NCBI GenBank assembly: GCA_036013505.1
Contig: CP107851.1
Coordinates: 8,418,001-8,482,000 of the forward strand
Source: Streptomyces sp. NBC_00510
GTDB taxonomy: Bacteria; Actinomycetota; Actinomycetes; Streptomycetales; Streptomycetaceae
Direction of reading: 5' to 3'
Length of the DNA stretch: 64,000 nucleotides
A program made the translations under genes and the position numbers. The notes under the pieces are model-generated. The model was not told the origin of the DNA, did no database searches, and saw only the letters and a list, made by a program, of their open reading frames with translations. Below are positions 35,805 through 44,180 of this stretch, in pieces. Positions within the stretch are counted from its first letter, which is position 1. The number at the start of each line of letters is the position of its first letter.

Positions 35805-35996
35805 TCAACTTCCGTTCCCCTTGAGCCGCGCCGCGGCGTAGCGTGGTGGCCCGGAACCCCACCGAAGGAGCTCCGGGCCGCTGTGGCGGGCTGCCGACCG
35901 CGGCGCGGATGAGGGCTGCGGGAAGTCCGGGCGGCTGTCCAGGAGTTGATCCACGCGCTGCCGGGTGACTCCGAGGCGCTGCGCGACCTCCGCCAC
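35805..35996 (-). CDS. small helix-turn-helix DNA-binding protein
   Basis: A 63-residue product. VAEVAQRLGVTRQRVDQLLD is a clean AlpA/MerR-type winged-helix motif, followed by SRPDFPQP, the usual transition to the wing, and a tail RWGSGPPRYAAARLKGNGS. Such proteins act as excisionases or small regulators of mobile elements or neighbouring genes. The GTG at 35996 is the only convincing start, although residues just upstream (RHREFVS) also fit the motif and the frame is open further. The membrane-protein gene downstream may be its partner. Confidence 0.6.
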   Translation of the reverse strand: MAEVAQRLGVTRQRVDQLLDSRPDFPQPSSAPRSAARHSGPELLRWGSGPPRYAAARLKGNGS

Positions 35997-36229
35997 GGAG
36001 ACGAACTCCCGATGCCGAGCGGTAGTTGAGCCTGTCGATCGGCCTCGTTCCTGGTCATGGAGTGCACCTCGACCATGGAGGCATCGACGCCGGTTGCGTC
36101 AATCCCTCGGCGGACGGCCGCATCCCCGCTGTCGTGGCCAGCCCGACGTTCCGAGTGTGGACCGCACACCTGGGTCCGGCAGCCGCAGGACGGTCGTACC
36201 TTGCCTCCGGCCGCCTTCTTGCGTGTTTC

Positions 36230-37582
36230 TCACTTGCCCCAGGCGCGCCGTTGCTCGTCTCGCTGGGCGGTGACATCGGGAATCGCGGCGATGGCCTCCG
36301 TACAGCGGCCCTGCTGGACCAACAAGCGGGCCAGCTCGGTCGCTGACCAGCGGCCGGGCACTTGCTTGCGGAGGTGGGCGATGGCCTCCTCCTCGCGGCC
36401 GTCCTTCGCGAGCAGCAGCGCGATGGTGACGTCCCGGTCGTCGACCTCGTCCGGCGGCAGCGCCTCTATCTCCGCGATGGCCTCACGGCAGCGTCCCACT
36501 TCGCCCATCAGCCACCAGCGGTTGGAAGGGAGCCAGTGCCCGCTCCCCTTGAGGAACTCGGCGCTGCGCCCCTCCGTGAGTTCCAGGGCTCTGTCCGGGT
36601 GCCCGTGTTCGGCCAGCAGGAGCATCGCCGGCTGGAGGAGGTTCTCGTGGAGGTCGTCGAACGTGTGCGCCACCGCCTCGATGGCCTCCTCGAACCGGCC
36701 CTGGCGGACCAGCAGCTCCAGCAGCTCGCTCCGGTACCTGGCCGGATACTCGCCGGTGTCGATGAGGCGGCGCAGGTACGCCTCCGCGTCCCCGGCCCGC
36801 CCCAGGGCCTCCAGGGCCGTCACGTAGGGGCGAGCGGCGACGGACATCTGGGTGCCGGTCGCGAGCTCGTGCAGCTCCTCGATCCGCCCGTGCCGCGCCA
36901 GCAGCTCGGTATAGAACTCGACGGTGTTCTGCGGCCCGTACCGGCGCGCGGCCACATCCGCGCCCAGCAATCCGATCGCCTCATCCACCCTGCCGGACCG
37001 TTCCAGGACGAGAGCCTGTGCGGGCAGGACGTCCCACAGGCCATGGCCGCCGCACTTGCACTGCTCTTGGCCGCGCCGAAACTCCTCGGCCATCGGGGCG
37101 AGCAGCTCCAGCACCCGGTCGTCGCGCCCTTGGCCCTCGGTCATCCGCACCAGGGACCGGAGCACCCACGCGTTGCACAGGTGCGGCACGAGCACGTCGA
37201 TCGCCTCGTCCACCAGCCCGGCCTTGACCAGCACCTCGGCGTAGTCCGGCCACGTGTCACGCGTCTCCTCGTCCCGTGCCTCGGGGTCCGCCAGCTCCAA
37301 TGCCTGGTCGATACGGCCCCACCCCGCCAGGACGTCGGCGCCAAGGCGGACCGCAGGCTGCCAGCCGGTGGCCGCGAACGGCTCGATGACATCCCAGGCC
37401 CGCTCGAACTCGCCCTCGGTGCACAGCCCGCGGACCGCGCCCTCGGCGCAGAACCAGTCCCCGCGTTCCCGCGCTGCCTCCATCAGCGGCTCCAGGCCGC
37501 CGTGTTCGAGGATCTCGTCCACGATCCGCGGCGAAACGCCGCCGAGATGAACCCGCTGCCACTCAAGATCATCAACATTCAC
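36230..37582 (-). CDS. tetratricopeptide-repeat protein
   Basis: A 450-residue soluble protein made of helical TPR/HEAT-like repeats, recognisable from the recurring G-VDEAI-LL / G-FEEAIEAV pattern: KAGLVDEAIDVLVPHL, RSGRVDEAIGLLGADV, RQGRFEEAIEAVAHTF, KDGREEEAIAHLRKQV, QQGRCTEAIAAIPDV. A KCGGHG stretch near residue 185 adds a cysteine pair. TPR superhelices mediate protein-protein contacts; the partner is unknown. The ATG at 37582 begins MNVDDLEWQRVHLGG, a head shared by a family of large Streptomyces repeat proteins. No effector domain is present. Confidence 0.85.
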   Translation of the reverse strand: MNVDDLEWQRVHLGGVSPRIVDEILEHGGLEPLMEAARERGDWFCAEGAVRGLCTEGEFERAWDVIEPFAATGWQPAVRLGADVLAGWGRIDQALELADPEARDEETRDTWPDYAEVLVKAGLVDEAIDVLVPHLCNAWVLRSLVRMTEGQGRDDRVLELLAPMAEEFRRGQEQCKCGGHGLWDVLPAQALVLERSGRVDEAIGLLGADVAARRYGPQNTVEFYTELLARHGRIEELHELATGTQMSVAARPYVTALEALGRAGDAEAYLRRLIDTGEYPARYRSELLELLVRQGRFEEAIEAVAHTFDDLHENLLQPAMLLLAEHGHPDRALELTEGRSAEFLKGSGHWLPSNRWWLMGEVGRCREAIAEIEALPPDEVDDRDVTIALLLAKDGREEEAIAHLRKQVPGRWSATELARLLVQQGRCTEAIAAIPDVTAQRDEQRRAWGK

Positions 37583-37722
37583 GGGAGCACCCTAGGCCCC
37601 CCCCACTGACACCCGCTCGCCGTACCGGGGGCCGCGAGGGCGGCGAGTGCCGTCGCCTCACTTCGTGAAGCCGCGTGCAGTGCTGCGGAGGGTGTGACGA
37701 CCGGCTGCGCCGACAGGCGCCG

Positions 37723-37995
37723 TCACGGCGGGTTGGCCGCTGCCCGGCAGGCGCCGGTGGCGGCACCGCCCGGCACGCCGGCGCCGGTCAGGCCGCTGAC
37801 ACAGCCCTTCAGGTCACCGTGCACCCCCAGGGTGCACGCCGTTGTGACCGCGTCCGAGACCTCGACGCCCGTTTGCCGGACCATGTTCGTGCAGGACGGG
37901 ATGTCCGCGTGGGCGGCGGGTGAGGCGAAGGCCGCGCCGCCGAGTGCGATGGTCAGACCGGTGAGGAAACCGGCGGTTCGGATCGACATGTGCAT
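37723..37995 (-). CDS. small secreted cysteine-containing protein
   Basis: A 90-residue exported protein: signal peptide MHMSIRTAGFLTGLTIALGG, with a likely cleavage after AHA (about 33). The mature ~57 residues hold four cysteines (IPSCTN, TTACTLGV, LKGCVSGL, TGACRAA) that could make two disulfides. Gly/Ala-rich, with no known domain. ATG at 37995 with GCAGG upstream, and an in-frame ATG two codons later. It resembles many small Streptomyces secreted proteins of unknown function; 37996-38476 contains no other supported gene. Confidence 0.6.
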   Translation of the reverse strand: MHMSIRTAGFLTGLTIALGGAAFASPAAHADIPSCTNMVRQTGVEVSDAVTTACTLGVHGDLKGCVSGLTGAGVPGGAATGACRAAANPP

Positions 37996-38476
37996 GGAAG
38001 GCACCTGCTCTCCGGGGCTGGTCGGGAATCCAAGGCGCCGAGCAGCGGATACGACCGGTGTACGACCGTGGAACCGGGCTCCGTCCCTGTCGGCTCGGCA
38101 GACCACCCCTTCATCCGACACTAGAACAGCGCGCCACCGTGCGCACTCCGGTTCGGCGCCGCTGGGACCCATCTGGCTCTGCTCCCGCGGTCCGCGCACG
38201 GCGGCCGGTGCGATACCTGTGGGGAACCGCGTCGAGTGGTACGAGCGTCCCGGCAGCACTCCCGCTCCGCTCCACCCCGACCAACTGCCCGCGGGCGCGG
38301 TTCCGTCCGTTTGGCTAGTGTTGGTACTCCCCAAGGACGCTGCCCTGTCGGTGCCCCCCCGCGATCACCTTGGCGCGGTCGCGGCCGAGCTGAACACCCG
38401 GCCTGGCACAACGCTCGGCTGGGCATGCTCTGCTACCTGTCTGCACGAGCTGATGGCTCCCTGAACTGCACTTCCC
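37996..38476. other. intergenic, no supported gene
   Basis: About 480 bases between two leftward genes. No recognisable product; long shadow frames only. Confidence 0.35.
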
Positions 38477-38845
38477 CTACCTGGGATCGTCGCTGTCCCA
38501 GGGATAGCCGAAGAGGTCGGGCCGGACGCCCCATGTGTTGAGCACGGTGATCAGCTCAGACTCGTCCGGGGCCTCAGCGGACTTGATGAGGACTGCGTCG
38601 ATGTCGTAGTCGAAGCCGTCGACGCGCTCTCGGTCGTACTCCCAGTGGTCAAGCCGGAAGCTACGGTCAACATCGCTGCGAACCCATCCCTCGTCCCGCG
38701 CCTGGGCATCGGCCTCGGTCTGCTGGGGGCGGATGTCCATGAACGCGCGACGATCCGGCCGCGATGCCGGGACCTCCGCAACCAGCCTCCTGCCGAGGCG
38801 GAGCGCGGAGAGTTTGTCCTTCGGCCAGTCCGATCCGCCATTCAT
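38477..38845 (-). CDS. hypothetical protein
   Basis: A 122-residue acidic soluble protein, starting MNGGSDWPKDKLSALRLGRR. It has an aromatic, charged central part (WVRSDVDRSFRLDHWEYDRE) and ends with DLFGYPWDSDDPR. It reads like a full protein with sensible composition but no family I recognise. An 18-base perfect hairpin just upstream (38911) separates it from the next leftward gene, so it has its own promoter or depends on read-through. Confidence 0.6.
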   Translation of the reverse strand: MNGGSDWPKDKLSALRLGRRLVAEVPASRPDRRAFMDIRPQQTEADAQARDEGWVRSDVDRSFRLDHWEYDRERVDGFDYDIDAVLIKSAEAPDESELITVLNTWGVRPDLFGYPWDSDDPR

Positions 38846-38910
38846 GAGCCTTCATTCTTGCCCTGTCCACGGAGGGACGGGGCTCTGGGAGCATTCCCGC
38901 CGACGATGCG

Positions 38911-38948
38911 GCAACGGCTCGGCCGGGAACTCCCGGCCGAGCCGTTGC
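38911..38948. terminator. 18-base perfect hairpin
   Basis: GCAACGGCTCGGCCGGGA (38911-38928) pairs with its exact complement at 38931-38948 across a 2-base gap. It lies between two leftward genes and should stop transcripts from the Ala/Pro-rich protein gene. Confidence 0.75.
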
Positions 38949-39038
38949 TTACACTCCCGGCCGCACACGCCAATGATCACGTGTTGCGGCGATCCCTGGA
39001 ATCCGCCATACGACGTCTGCCGAGCCTTCGCGCATGGG

Positions 39039-39545
39039 TCAGCCGGCGGGGGTGGACTCCACCGGAGCCGGGGCGGGGGCGGGGGCCTCCGCCGGGGCGA
39101 CGGGGGCGGCGGCCGCCTCCACGGGAGCGGCAGGAGCGTCCTGCGCCGGAACCGCGGGGGCCGCGACGGGAGCCGCGGGAGTCACGGCGGCGGCCGCAGC
39201 GGCAGCGGCGGCCTTGGCTTCCTCGACGGCCTTGGCCTCGGCGGCCTCCGCCGCCTCGATCTCCGCGGTGTGCTTGGCCACGAACGCCTCGCCCAGGACC
39301 TCGTGGGCCTCCTTGAGGTGGTCGAGCTCCACCTCGCCGTTCTCGGCGACGTGGCCCTCCAGGGCCTCGAACATCCGCTCCACCGGCTCGTGCGAGCCGC
39401 CGAGGCGCTGCTCGGCGTAGACCGCGACACCCAGCTTCAGGAAGAGCTCGGCCGTGCGGCGGTTGACGGTGAAGTCGTGGATGGCGTCACCGCCCGCGTC
39501 AAAGCCCTTCTCGATGACTTCGAATGCCTTCTTGATGAGACTCAC
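39039..39545 (-). CDS. unknown protein with Ala/Pro-rich C-terminal tail
   Basis: A 168-residue protein. The N-terminal ~95 residues (SLIKKAFEVIEKGFDAGGDA, HDFTVNRRTAELFLKLGVAV, LKEAHEVLGEAFVAKHTAE) look helical and conserved. Residues from ~105 are an Ala/Glu helix that turns into an Ala/Pro/Val-rich low-complexity tail with many PAPA and VAPAE repeats, like flexible wall- or partner-spanning linkers. No signal peptide. The GTG at 39545 is preferred because AGGGGAG precedes it and the homologous core begins there. Function unknown. Confidence 0.65.
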   Translation of the reverse strand: MSLIKKAFEVIEKGFDAGGDAIHDFTVNRRTAELFLKLGVAVYAEQRLGGSHEPVERMFEALEGHVAENGEVELDHLKEAHEVLGEAFVAKHTAEIEAAEAAEAKAVEEAKAAAAAAAAAVTPAAPVAAPAVPAQDAPAAPVEAAAAPVAPAEAPAPAPAPVESTPAG

Positions 39546-39912
39546 GCTGGTGCTCCCCTGCACGTGCCCGTCGGGCGACTGCCTGACTGTGACCTGATCT
39601 GACCTGAACTGAACTGCCCTGTACCGCAACTGACCGAACACGCCGGTCCGCGCCGAACCCTATGGCAGCCTCCCGGCCGATGCGCAGCCACCCCGCCCCC
39701 AATCCACCAGCAGTGGGCGAGGCTTGACGGGACGCCGGGCGTAACACGTGCCGGGGGCCGCCTGGCCGAGTGACCGCGTGCGGCAGTCGCTCGACCGCGC
39801 CGGCAACCCCTTCCTGACGCTCGCGCCGGCGGAACCGTTTCACCCGGGCGCCGTGTCCTCCTCCGCAATAGGTGGTTCGACGCCGCGGAGCCACACGTGA
39901 AGGGGGATGTCC
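39546..39912. other. divergent intergenic region
   Basis: About 370 bases between the leftward Ala/Pro-rich gene and the rightward membrane gene. Promoters for both should lie here. I see no strong palindrome. Confidence 0.4.
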
Positions 39913-40359
39913 ATGGGTCAGGTACGCGAGGGGGCATGGTTAGGGGCATGGGCCGTCGGCGGAGTCATCGCCCTGGCGGTGTTGTACGTGATCGGGGTGT
40001 TCGCCTTCGGCGGCGCGGGGTGGATCACCGCCCCGTTCCGCGGTGAGGCGGACGAGCGCGAGAACACAGTCGCTTCGGGCGAGTTCCGGCAGACCACGTA
40101 CGAGGAGTTCTTCGATCTGTGCGCGGCCGTGCAGAACGCCGAAGGGACGATCCAGGCACTGCAGGAGGAGCGGAAGGCCGCCTCGGAGATCCGAACGACG
40201 CAGATCGACCAGTCGATCACCGCGCTGAAGGCCACGCGGATCGAGTCGGTCAACGCCTACAACTCGAAGGCCGCCCAGGAGCACCGCGCGCCCTTCCGTG
40301 ACAAGGATCTGCCGTACCGGCTGGATGCCACCGCCGAGCGCACCACGTGCACCAACTGA
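39913..40359 (+). CDS. single-pass membrane protein with coiled-coil domain
   Basis: A 148-residue protein with one N-terminal membrane helix (VGGVIALAVLYVIGVFAFGG) and a C-terminal soluble part with YEEFFDLCAAVQNAEGTIQA, a helical EERKAASEIRTTQIDQSITA segment, and RAPFRDKDLPYRLDATAERT. The pattern of a coiled-coil hairpin and a conserved LPYRL near the end recalls a small-phage-like or prophage-derived membrane protein paired with a lipoprotein. The ATG at 39913 after AAGGGGG is preferred over 39907. The lipoprotein gene follows by 34 bases, so they form an operon. Confidence 0.65.
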   Translation: MGQVREGAWLGAWAVGGVIALAVLYVIGVFAFGGAGWITAPFRGEADERENTVASGEFRQTTYEEFFDLCAAVQNAEGTIQALQEERKAASEIRTTQIDQSITALKATRIESVNAYNSKAAQEHRAPFRDKDLPYRLDATAERTTCTN

Positions 40360-40393
40360 TCCGCACCTCATTCCGGGAAGAGGGCAGCATCGC

Positions 40394-40957
40394 ATGAAGA
40401 AGTTCGCACGCATGGCCCTGGCCACCCTCGTCGCGCTCGTCGTGGGCCTCGTCCTGACGTCCTGCACCGAGTCCAGCCAGGACAAGGAGAACAAGGCCAA
40501 GCAGGACAACTACGACCGCCTCGTGGCCCAGCAGCCGGCAGGCCGCATGGAGTACTCGCCGACCCGCGAAGCGATCAACCAGTGGGTCAAGACGTGGGGG
40601 CAGCGGGGCAAACTCTCCTACGTCTACATCCAGAACGCCAACGGCGAGTACGGGTACTTCATCATGAAGGGCCTGCCGGTGCCGCGCTGCAAGATGCTCA
40701 CGCCGACGGAGCGGGTGGAGTCCACCTCCAACGGCGTCGCGGTCCTCGCGCAGCCCGGCATGGACGGCACGTACACCTCCGGTTCGACCTGCAACGCCTA
40801 CTATGGCTTTGACGCGACGACGAACGCGTACATGGAGTTCACGGTCGGCACGAACCAGTCGTTCTTCCTGTTCGACAAGCCCATGACGATGCCGGAGTAC
40901 GCCAGCGCCAAGCAGTTGGGGCCGTCCTCGGTGAAGGATGTCGAGAAGCAATCGTGA
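40394..40957 (+). CDS. lipoprotein of unknown function
   Basis: A 187-residue lipoprotein. The signal MKKFARMALATLVALVVGLV ends at the lipobox LTSC. The mature part includes YSPTREAINQWVKTWGQRGK, LSYVYIQNANGEYGYFIMKG, a cysteine pair (PRCKM and TCNAYYGF), and NAYMEFTVGTNQSFFLFDKP. It resembles phage- or plasmid-type lipoproteins found beside small membrane proteins in actinobacteria. No enzymatic motif. ATG follows GAGGGCAGC. Co-transcribed with the membrane-protein gene upstream, and probably acts with it at the membrane surface. Confidence 0.7.
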   Translation: MKKFARMALATLVALVVGLVLTSCTESSQDKENKAKQDNYDRLVAQQPAGRMEYSPTREAINQWVKTWGQRGKLSYVYIQNANGEYGYFIMKGLPVPRCKMLTPTERVESTSNGVAVLAQPGMDGTYTSGSTCNAYYGFDATTNAYMEFTVGTNQSFFLFDKPMTMPEYASAKQLGPSSVKDVEKQS

Positions 40958-41506
40958 GTGGCCGGGCGCCGGTTCGAACCGTTCCGGCCCCGTGTCCCGT
41001 CAAGCGGCTTCGAGGGTATCGGTGATCTTGCGGGTCATCGGCCTGCTCTACGCGCGCTTCCTCGCCCCCGGTCCTCTCGAGCACCTTCGGGGCGTGGCCC
41101 ACACCTGTACACGCCGCCGGTTCTGGGCCGCGAGGGCACGTGGCGACTGGAGTTGGTGGATCCGTTCCTGCGCCCCGGTGATGGTCGGCTCCCGACCGTC
41201 CAGGAGGTGATGGCGGTCTATGTCCTGACCGTCCTTCCGTACGCGGAGCACCTGTGCTGGCACAAGCAGCACTGCCCAACCCACGCCGCCATCAAAGAGG
41301 CTGCGGACCACGCCCGGACCGAATGGGAGCCCTTCGACCCGGTCGGCCACTTCCTCGATCAAGTCGCCGAGATGTGCACGATCAAGGCCGCAGAAGGCTG
41401 GGTGCGACAAGGCCGCGCGGGCCGACAAGGACGTCACCATCCACTCACCTGTGCGGCCGTCGTCATGTCACCACCGACCCCGCGCTACCGCGTATCGAGT
41501 CGTTAG
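40958..41506 (+). CDS. doubtful hypothetical protein, possibly a remnant
   Basis: A GTG immediately after the lipoprotein stop opens a 182-codon frame. The first ~75 codons are Arg/Pro-rich and look non-coding. The middle reads REGTWRLELVDPFLRPGDGR, then YVLTVLPYAEHLCWHKQHCP and HARTEWEPFDPVGHFLDQVA, which looks like a genuine protein segment. The end turns basic again. I suspect a fragment of a larger gene or a short real gene with an internal start. No family known. Confidence 0.3.
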   Translation: MAGRRFEPFRPRVPSSGFEGIGDLAGHRPALRALPRPRSSRAPSGRGPHLYTPPVLGREGTWRLELVDPFLRPGDGRLPTVQEVMAVYVLTVLPYAEHLCWHKQHCPTHAAIKEAADHARTEWEPFDPVGHFLDQVAEMCTIKAAEGWVRQGRAGRQGRHHPLTCAAVVMSPPTPRYRVSSR

Positions 41507-41516
41507 GCTCAGAGGC

Positions 41517-41957
41517 ATGACTCTTCTGCGGATGGACAACGTCGCCATCGTCGTCGACGATCTGGACGCGGCTGTCGCCTTCTTCACCGAGCTCGGCATG
41601 GAGCTGGAAGGAAAGGCGCAGATCGAAGGCCTCTATGCGGACCGCACCGTCGGACTCGACGGCGTCCGGAGCGACATCGCGATGATGCGGACCCCGGACG
41701 GCCACAGCAAGCTGGAGCTGACCAAATTCCACACCCCCGCGGTATCCGACGCCGAGCCGCGGAACCCTCCGCCCAACACGCTGGGCCTGCATCGCGTCAT
41801 GTTCGCCGTCGACGACATCGACGACACCATCGCCCGCCTGCGTGCACACGGCGCCGAACTCCTCGGCGAGGTGGCGCAGTACGAGAACATCTACCGGCTC
41901 TGCAACCTCCGCGGCCCCGCAGGCATCATCGTCGCCCTGGCCGAACAGATTGGCTGA
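41517..41957 (+). CDS. VOC-family (glyoxalase/bleomycin-resistance-like) protein
   Basis: A 146-residue VOC domain with two beta-alpha-beta-beta-beta units. Unit 1 is MDNVAIVVDDLDAAVAFFTE through DIAMMRTPDGHSKLELTKF. Unit 2 is LHRVMFAVDDIDDTIARLRA through IYRLCNLRGPAGIIVALAEQ. Candidate metal ligands are Glu (KLELTKF) and His (GLHRVMF) plus Glu/Tyr near ENIYR; the first strand has Asn in the place of the usual His, so metal binding may differ. The fold covers glyoxalases, dioxygenases and resistance proteins; the substrate is unknown. ATG at 41517 after AGAGGC. Confidence 0.85.
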   Translation: MTLLRMDNVAIVVDDLDAAVAFFTELGMELEGKAQIEGLYADRTVGLDGVRSDIAMMRTPDGHSKLELTKFHTPAVSDAEPRNPPPNTLGLHRVMFAVDDIDDTIARLRAHGAELLGEVAQYENIYRLCNLRGPAGIIVALAEQIG

Positions 41958-41997
41958 CGCGGGCCTGCCGCACGGAGCATGTCGACGGTCAGCACCG

Positions 41998-42531
41998 CTA
42001 TGACGCATCTGCGACAGGGGCGCCGCAGGCTGCTGTACGAGCCCGGGGATTCCGCCGGCGGACGGTGTCGGGCGCCGGGAGGACTTCGCGGACCCGCACG
42101 GCCGCACGGCCGCTGGCGCGGAGGGGGAAGTCGGCGTAGCGGTCAGCGCTGACCCCGAGCTGCTTCGCGATCGCCGCGAACGGTGTGCTGTCCGGGTCGA
42201 CGCCGCCCGGCCGGTCGGACAGCGCGCACAGTTCCTTGACCGCTTCCCGCGCGGACGCCAGGCTCACCCCCAGCCGAGCGGCGACGCCTTCGCCGGGGCC
42301 TCCGCGGTCCGCGCCCGGTTCTCCGTCGGCTTCCCCGGCGTGTCCGGCTGGCCCTTCGCCATCGCGGCCACGACCGCCTCGGCCTTGACCGGGCTGGGCG
42401 ACGGGGCCGCAACCGCGGACGCGGTCAGGCACTCAAGCGGTGTCGCGGGCGATCCAACCGGGACGATCACCGTGTCCGCCGAGGCCGTAAAGCGGTGGAC
42501 AGCTTTGCGGTGCTGGGCGAGCATCTCCGCG
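41998..42531 (-). pseudogene. probable frameshifted remnant of a helical repeat (secreted or cytoplasmic) protein
   Basis: On the minus strand one frame reads LVIAEMLAQHRKAVHRFTAS and PVKAEAVVAAMAKGQPDTPG up to about 42270. A different frame continues ARLGVSLASAREAVKELCAL and DSTPFAAIAKQLGVSADR to about 42130. Both pieces have the LGVS-A-A--A-L / LGVS-D pattern of short helical repeats found in Streptomyces proteins of unknown function. The frame change and stop-prone tail suggest a broken gene. It overlaps the GNAT start region only on the opposite strand. Low certainty. Confidence 0.35.
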
Positions 42532-43080
42532 ATGACTAGCGAACCTCTCTCCGCCCCCAAACGCGTCCGCTTCGTCGAGCTCAGCGCAAAGGCGCTGCGA
42601 GCGCTTGCCGAGGGTGACCTCGCCGGCGGCAGCGCCGAGGCCGGGGTCGCCCTTGACGAGTACTTCGTCTCTGACCGGGCCCGCGGGATCTTCGGCTACC
42701 GCGCCGGCCAGCTCGCCGAGGACCCGTCTGTCGCTCCCTGGATCGTACGGGCCGCGGTGTCCGAGCCGGACGGGACCGTCGTCGGCGACGCCGGGTTCCA
42801 CGGGCCGCCGGACGAGGCCGGCATGGTCGAGGTCGGCTACACCGTCGTTCCCGGGTACCGCCGCCAGGGCTACGCCCGCGCCATGCTGGCAGCGCTGCTC
42901 GTCAGGGCCGCCGCCGAACCCGGTGTCAGGACCGTGCGGGCCACTATCAGATCCGACAACAACGCCTCCCTGGCCACCATCGCGGGCTTCGGTTTCACGT
43001 GCGTCGGCGAGCAGGGGAACGAGCGCGACGGGCGCGAGCTCGTCTTCGAGGTCCCGGCAGACGCGATCCAGGCCGAGTAG
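42532..43080 (+). CDS. GNAT-family N-acetyltransferase
   Basis: A 182-residue full-length GNAT (RimJ-like). Elements seen are WIVRAAVSEPDGTVVGDAGF, GMVEVGYTVVPGYRRQGYAR (acetyl-CoA loop RRQGYA), AMLAALLVRAAAEPGVRTVR, then TIRSDNNASLATIAGFGFTC, the classical N-x-AS motif of motif B, and a final VFEV strand. It likely N-acetylates a small amine or a ribosomal-protein-like N-terminus; the substrate is unknown. It is distinct from the two compact GNATs at 4.1 and 8.4 kb. The ATG at 42532 starts MTSEPLSAPKRVRFVELSA. Confidence 0.88.
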   Translation: MTSEPLSAPKRVRFVELSAKALRALAEGDLAGGSAEAGVALDEYFVSDRARGIFGYRAGQLAEDPSVAPWIVRAAVSEPDGTVVGDAGFHGPPDEAGMVEVGYTVVPGYRRQGYARAMLAALLVRAAAEPGVRTVRATIRSDNNASLATIAGFGFTCVGEQGNERDGRELVFEVPADAIQAE

Positions 43081-43490
43081 CTGTACGGCCGCGGCGGACA
43101 TCGCAAACGTCCCGGTCGGGCCGTGACATGAGAAGATGCCAACTCGCCCTGATGAGAACTCGCAGGGCTTCGCAGCGAGAGTTCCTATGGGCCCGGCCGT
43201 CTGCGGGGAGGCATGGGGATCCGCCTTTCGGCCACCGATCAACGAGAACCGGCCGATGACCGTATCGGTGCGGCCACGCACTTCCGGTGCGAACAAGCGT
43301 TCCCGTAATCTCCCTTTCCGAATGATCAAGGGGGTCAGGCCTCCCATCACCTGAGGGCAGCATCGGATCGGCATCGGCCTGCCCATCGCCGGGGAGCACC
43401 CCGTCGTGGCATCGGCCAGGGCGGCTTCAGCGCCCATACCGGGCCGGTGACCACAGGCCGAAGGCGGCTTCCGTAACCGAGGGGACCACG
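43081..43490. other. intergenic, no supported gene
   Basis: About 410 bases between two rightward genes. No family recognised on either strand. Confidence 0.35.
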
Positions 43491-44027
43491 TTGGACTTCG
43501 ACACCGCGGTGTCTCGCCATGCCGGCCGTTGCATCGGCCTGTCGCTGGCGGTCGTCGCCGCGACCGCTCTCGCGGCCGGATGCGGCCCGTCGGAGGGGAG
43601 GCCGTCCACGGCACGCACGACGCCATCGTCCCCGCTCGTCGTGGTGACGGCTCACGCGAGCCCGTCGCAGTCCGAAGCCGAGCTGCAGGGCGGGGGCCCG
43701 GAGGGGGACGACGGAACCGGCGACGCGGGGACCGCCGCTTCGAAGGACGGTGTCATCGTGCGTGAGCCTGTGCTGAAGGAGACCGGCGACGCCTTCCGGG
43801 TCGGCGTCAGGGTCGTCAACACACACTCCGCACCGGCCAGGATCCATGCCCTCATCCGGCTGACCGGACCCTGGGGATACAACGCGGAGCTTGATGTGCA
43901 GACCGACGTTCTGGGGTACGGCGATTCCCACTACGGCGTCTACACCGCGCACGACGAGGCTGAAGGTGCGGTGATCCCCGACCGGCCAACGGTCGTGGTG
44001 GTCGAGGTCACTCGAACCCGGGTGTGA
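43491..44027 (+). CDS. lipoprotein of unknown function
   Basis: A 178-residue lipoprotein opening MDFDTAVSRHAGRCIGLSLA, with the lipobox AAGC at about residue 31. An acidic, Gly-rich spacer (about 60-85) precedes a C-terminal beta-rich domain with GVRVVNTHSAPARIHALIRL, WGYNAELDVQTDVLGYGDSH and VVVVEVTRTRV, resembling a small immunoglobulin-like or DUF fold. It uses a TTG start with AGGGG seven bases upstream, the only TTG start I call here. No interaction partner is adjacent. Confidence 0.6.
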   Translation: MDFDTAVSRHAGRCIGLSLAVVAATALAAGCGPSEGRPSTARTTPSSPLVVVTAHASPSQSEAELQGGGPEGDDGTGDAGTAASKDGVIVREPVLKETGDAFRVGVRVVNTHSAPARIHALIRLTGPWGYNAELDVQTDVLGYGDSHYGVYTAHDEAEGAVIPDRPTVVVVEVTRTRV

Positions 44028-44180
44028 CGCCCCGCGTTTCTCATCATCGCCCTGGCCGCGGGCTCGCGCGGATTCGCCGAGCCGAGCGGACGGGCCTGGC
44101 GGTCCGACCGGGACGCGTACGGCAGGTCGACGCCACGGTGACGAGCAGCGCTGTGCGGTAATCCACTTGAGCGGGCGCCG

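Noticed and set aside
36362..37609. 415-codon plus-strand frame opposite the TPR protein
   Set aside because: Shadow of the repeat protein; the composition is His/Leu/Arg-rich with no domain.
40966..40990. GGTTCGAACC resembling a tRNA T-arm
   Set aside because: The flanks do not form the T-stem, acceptor or anticodon arms.
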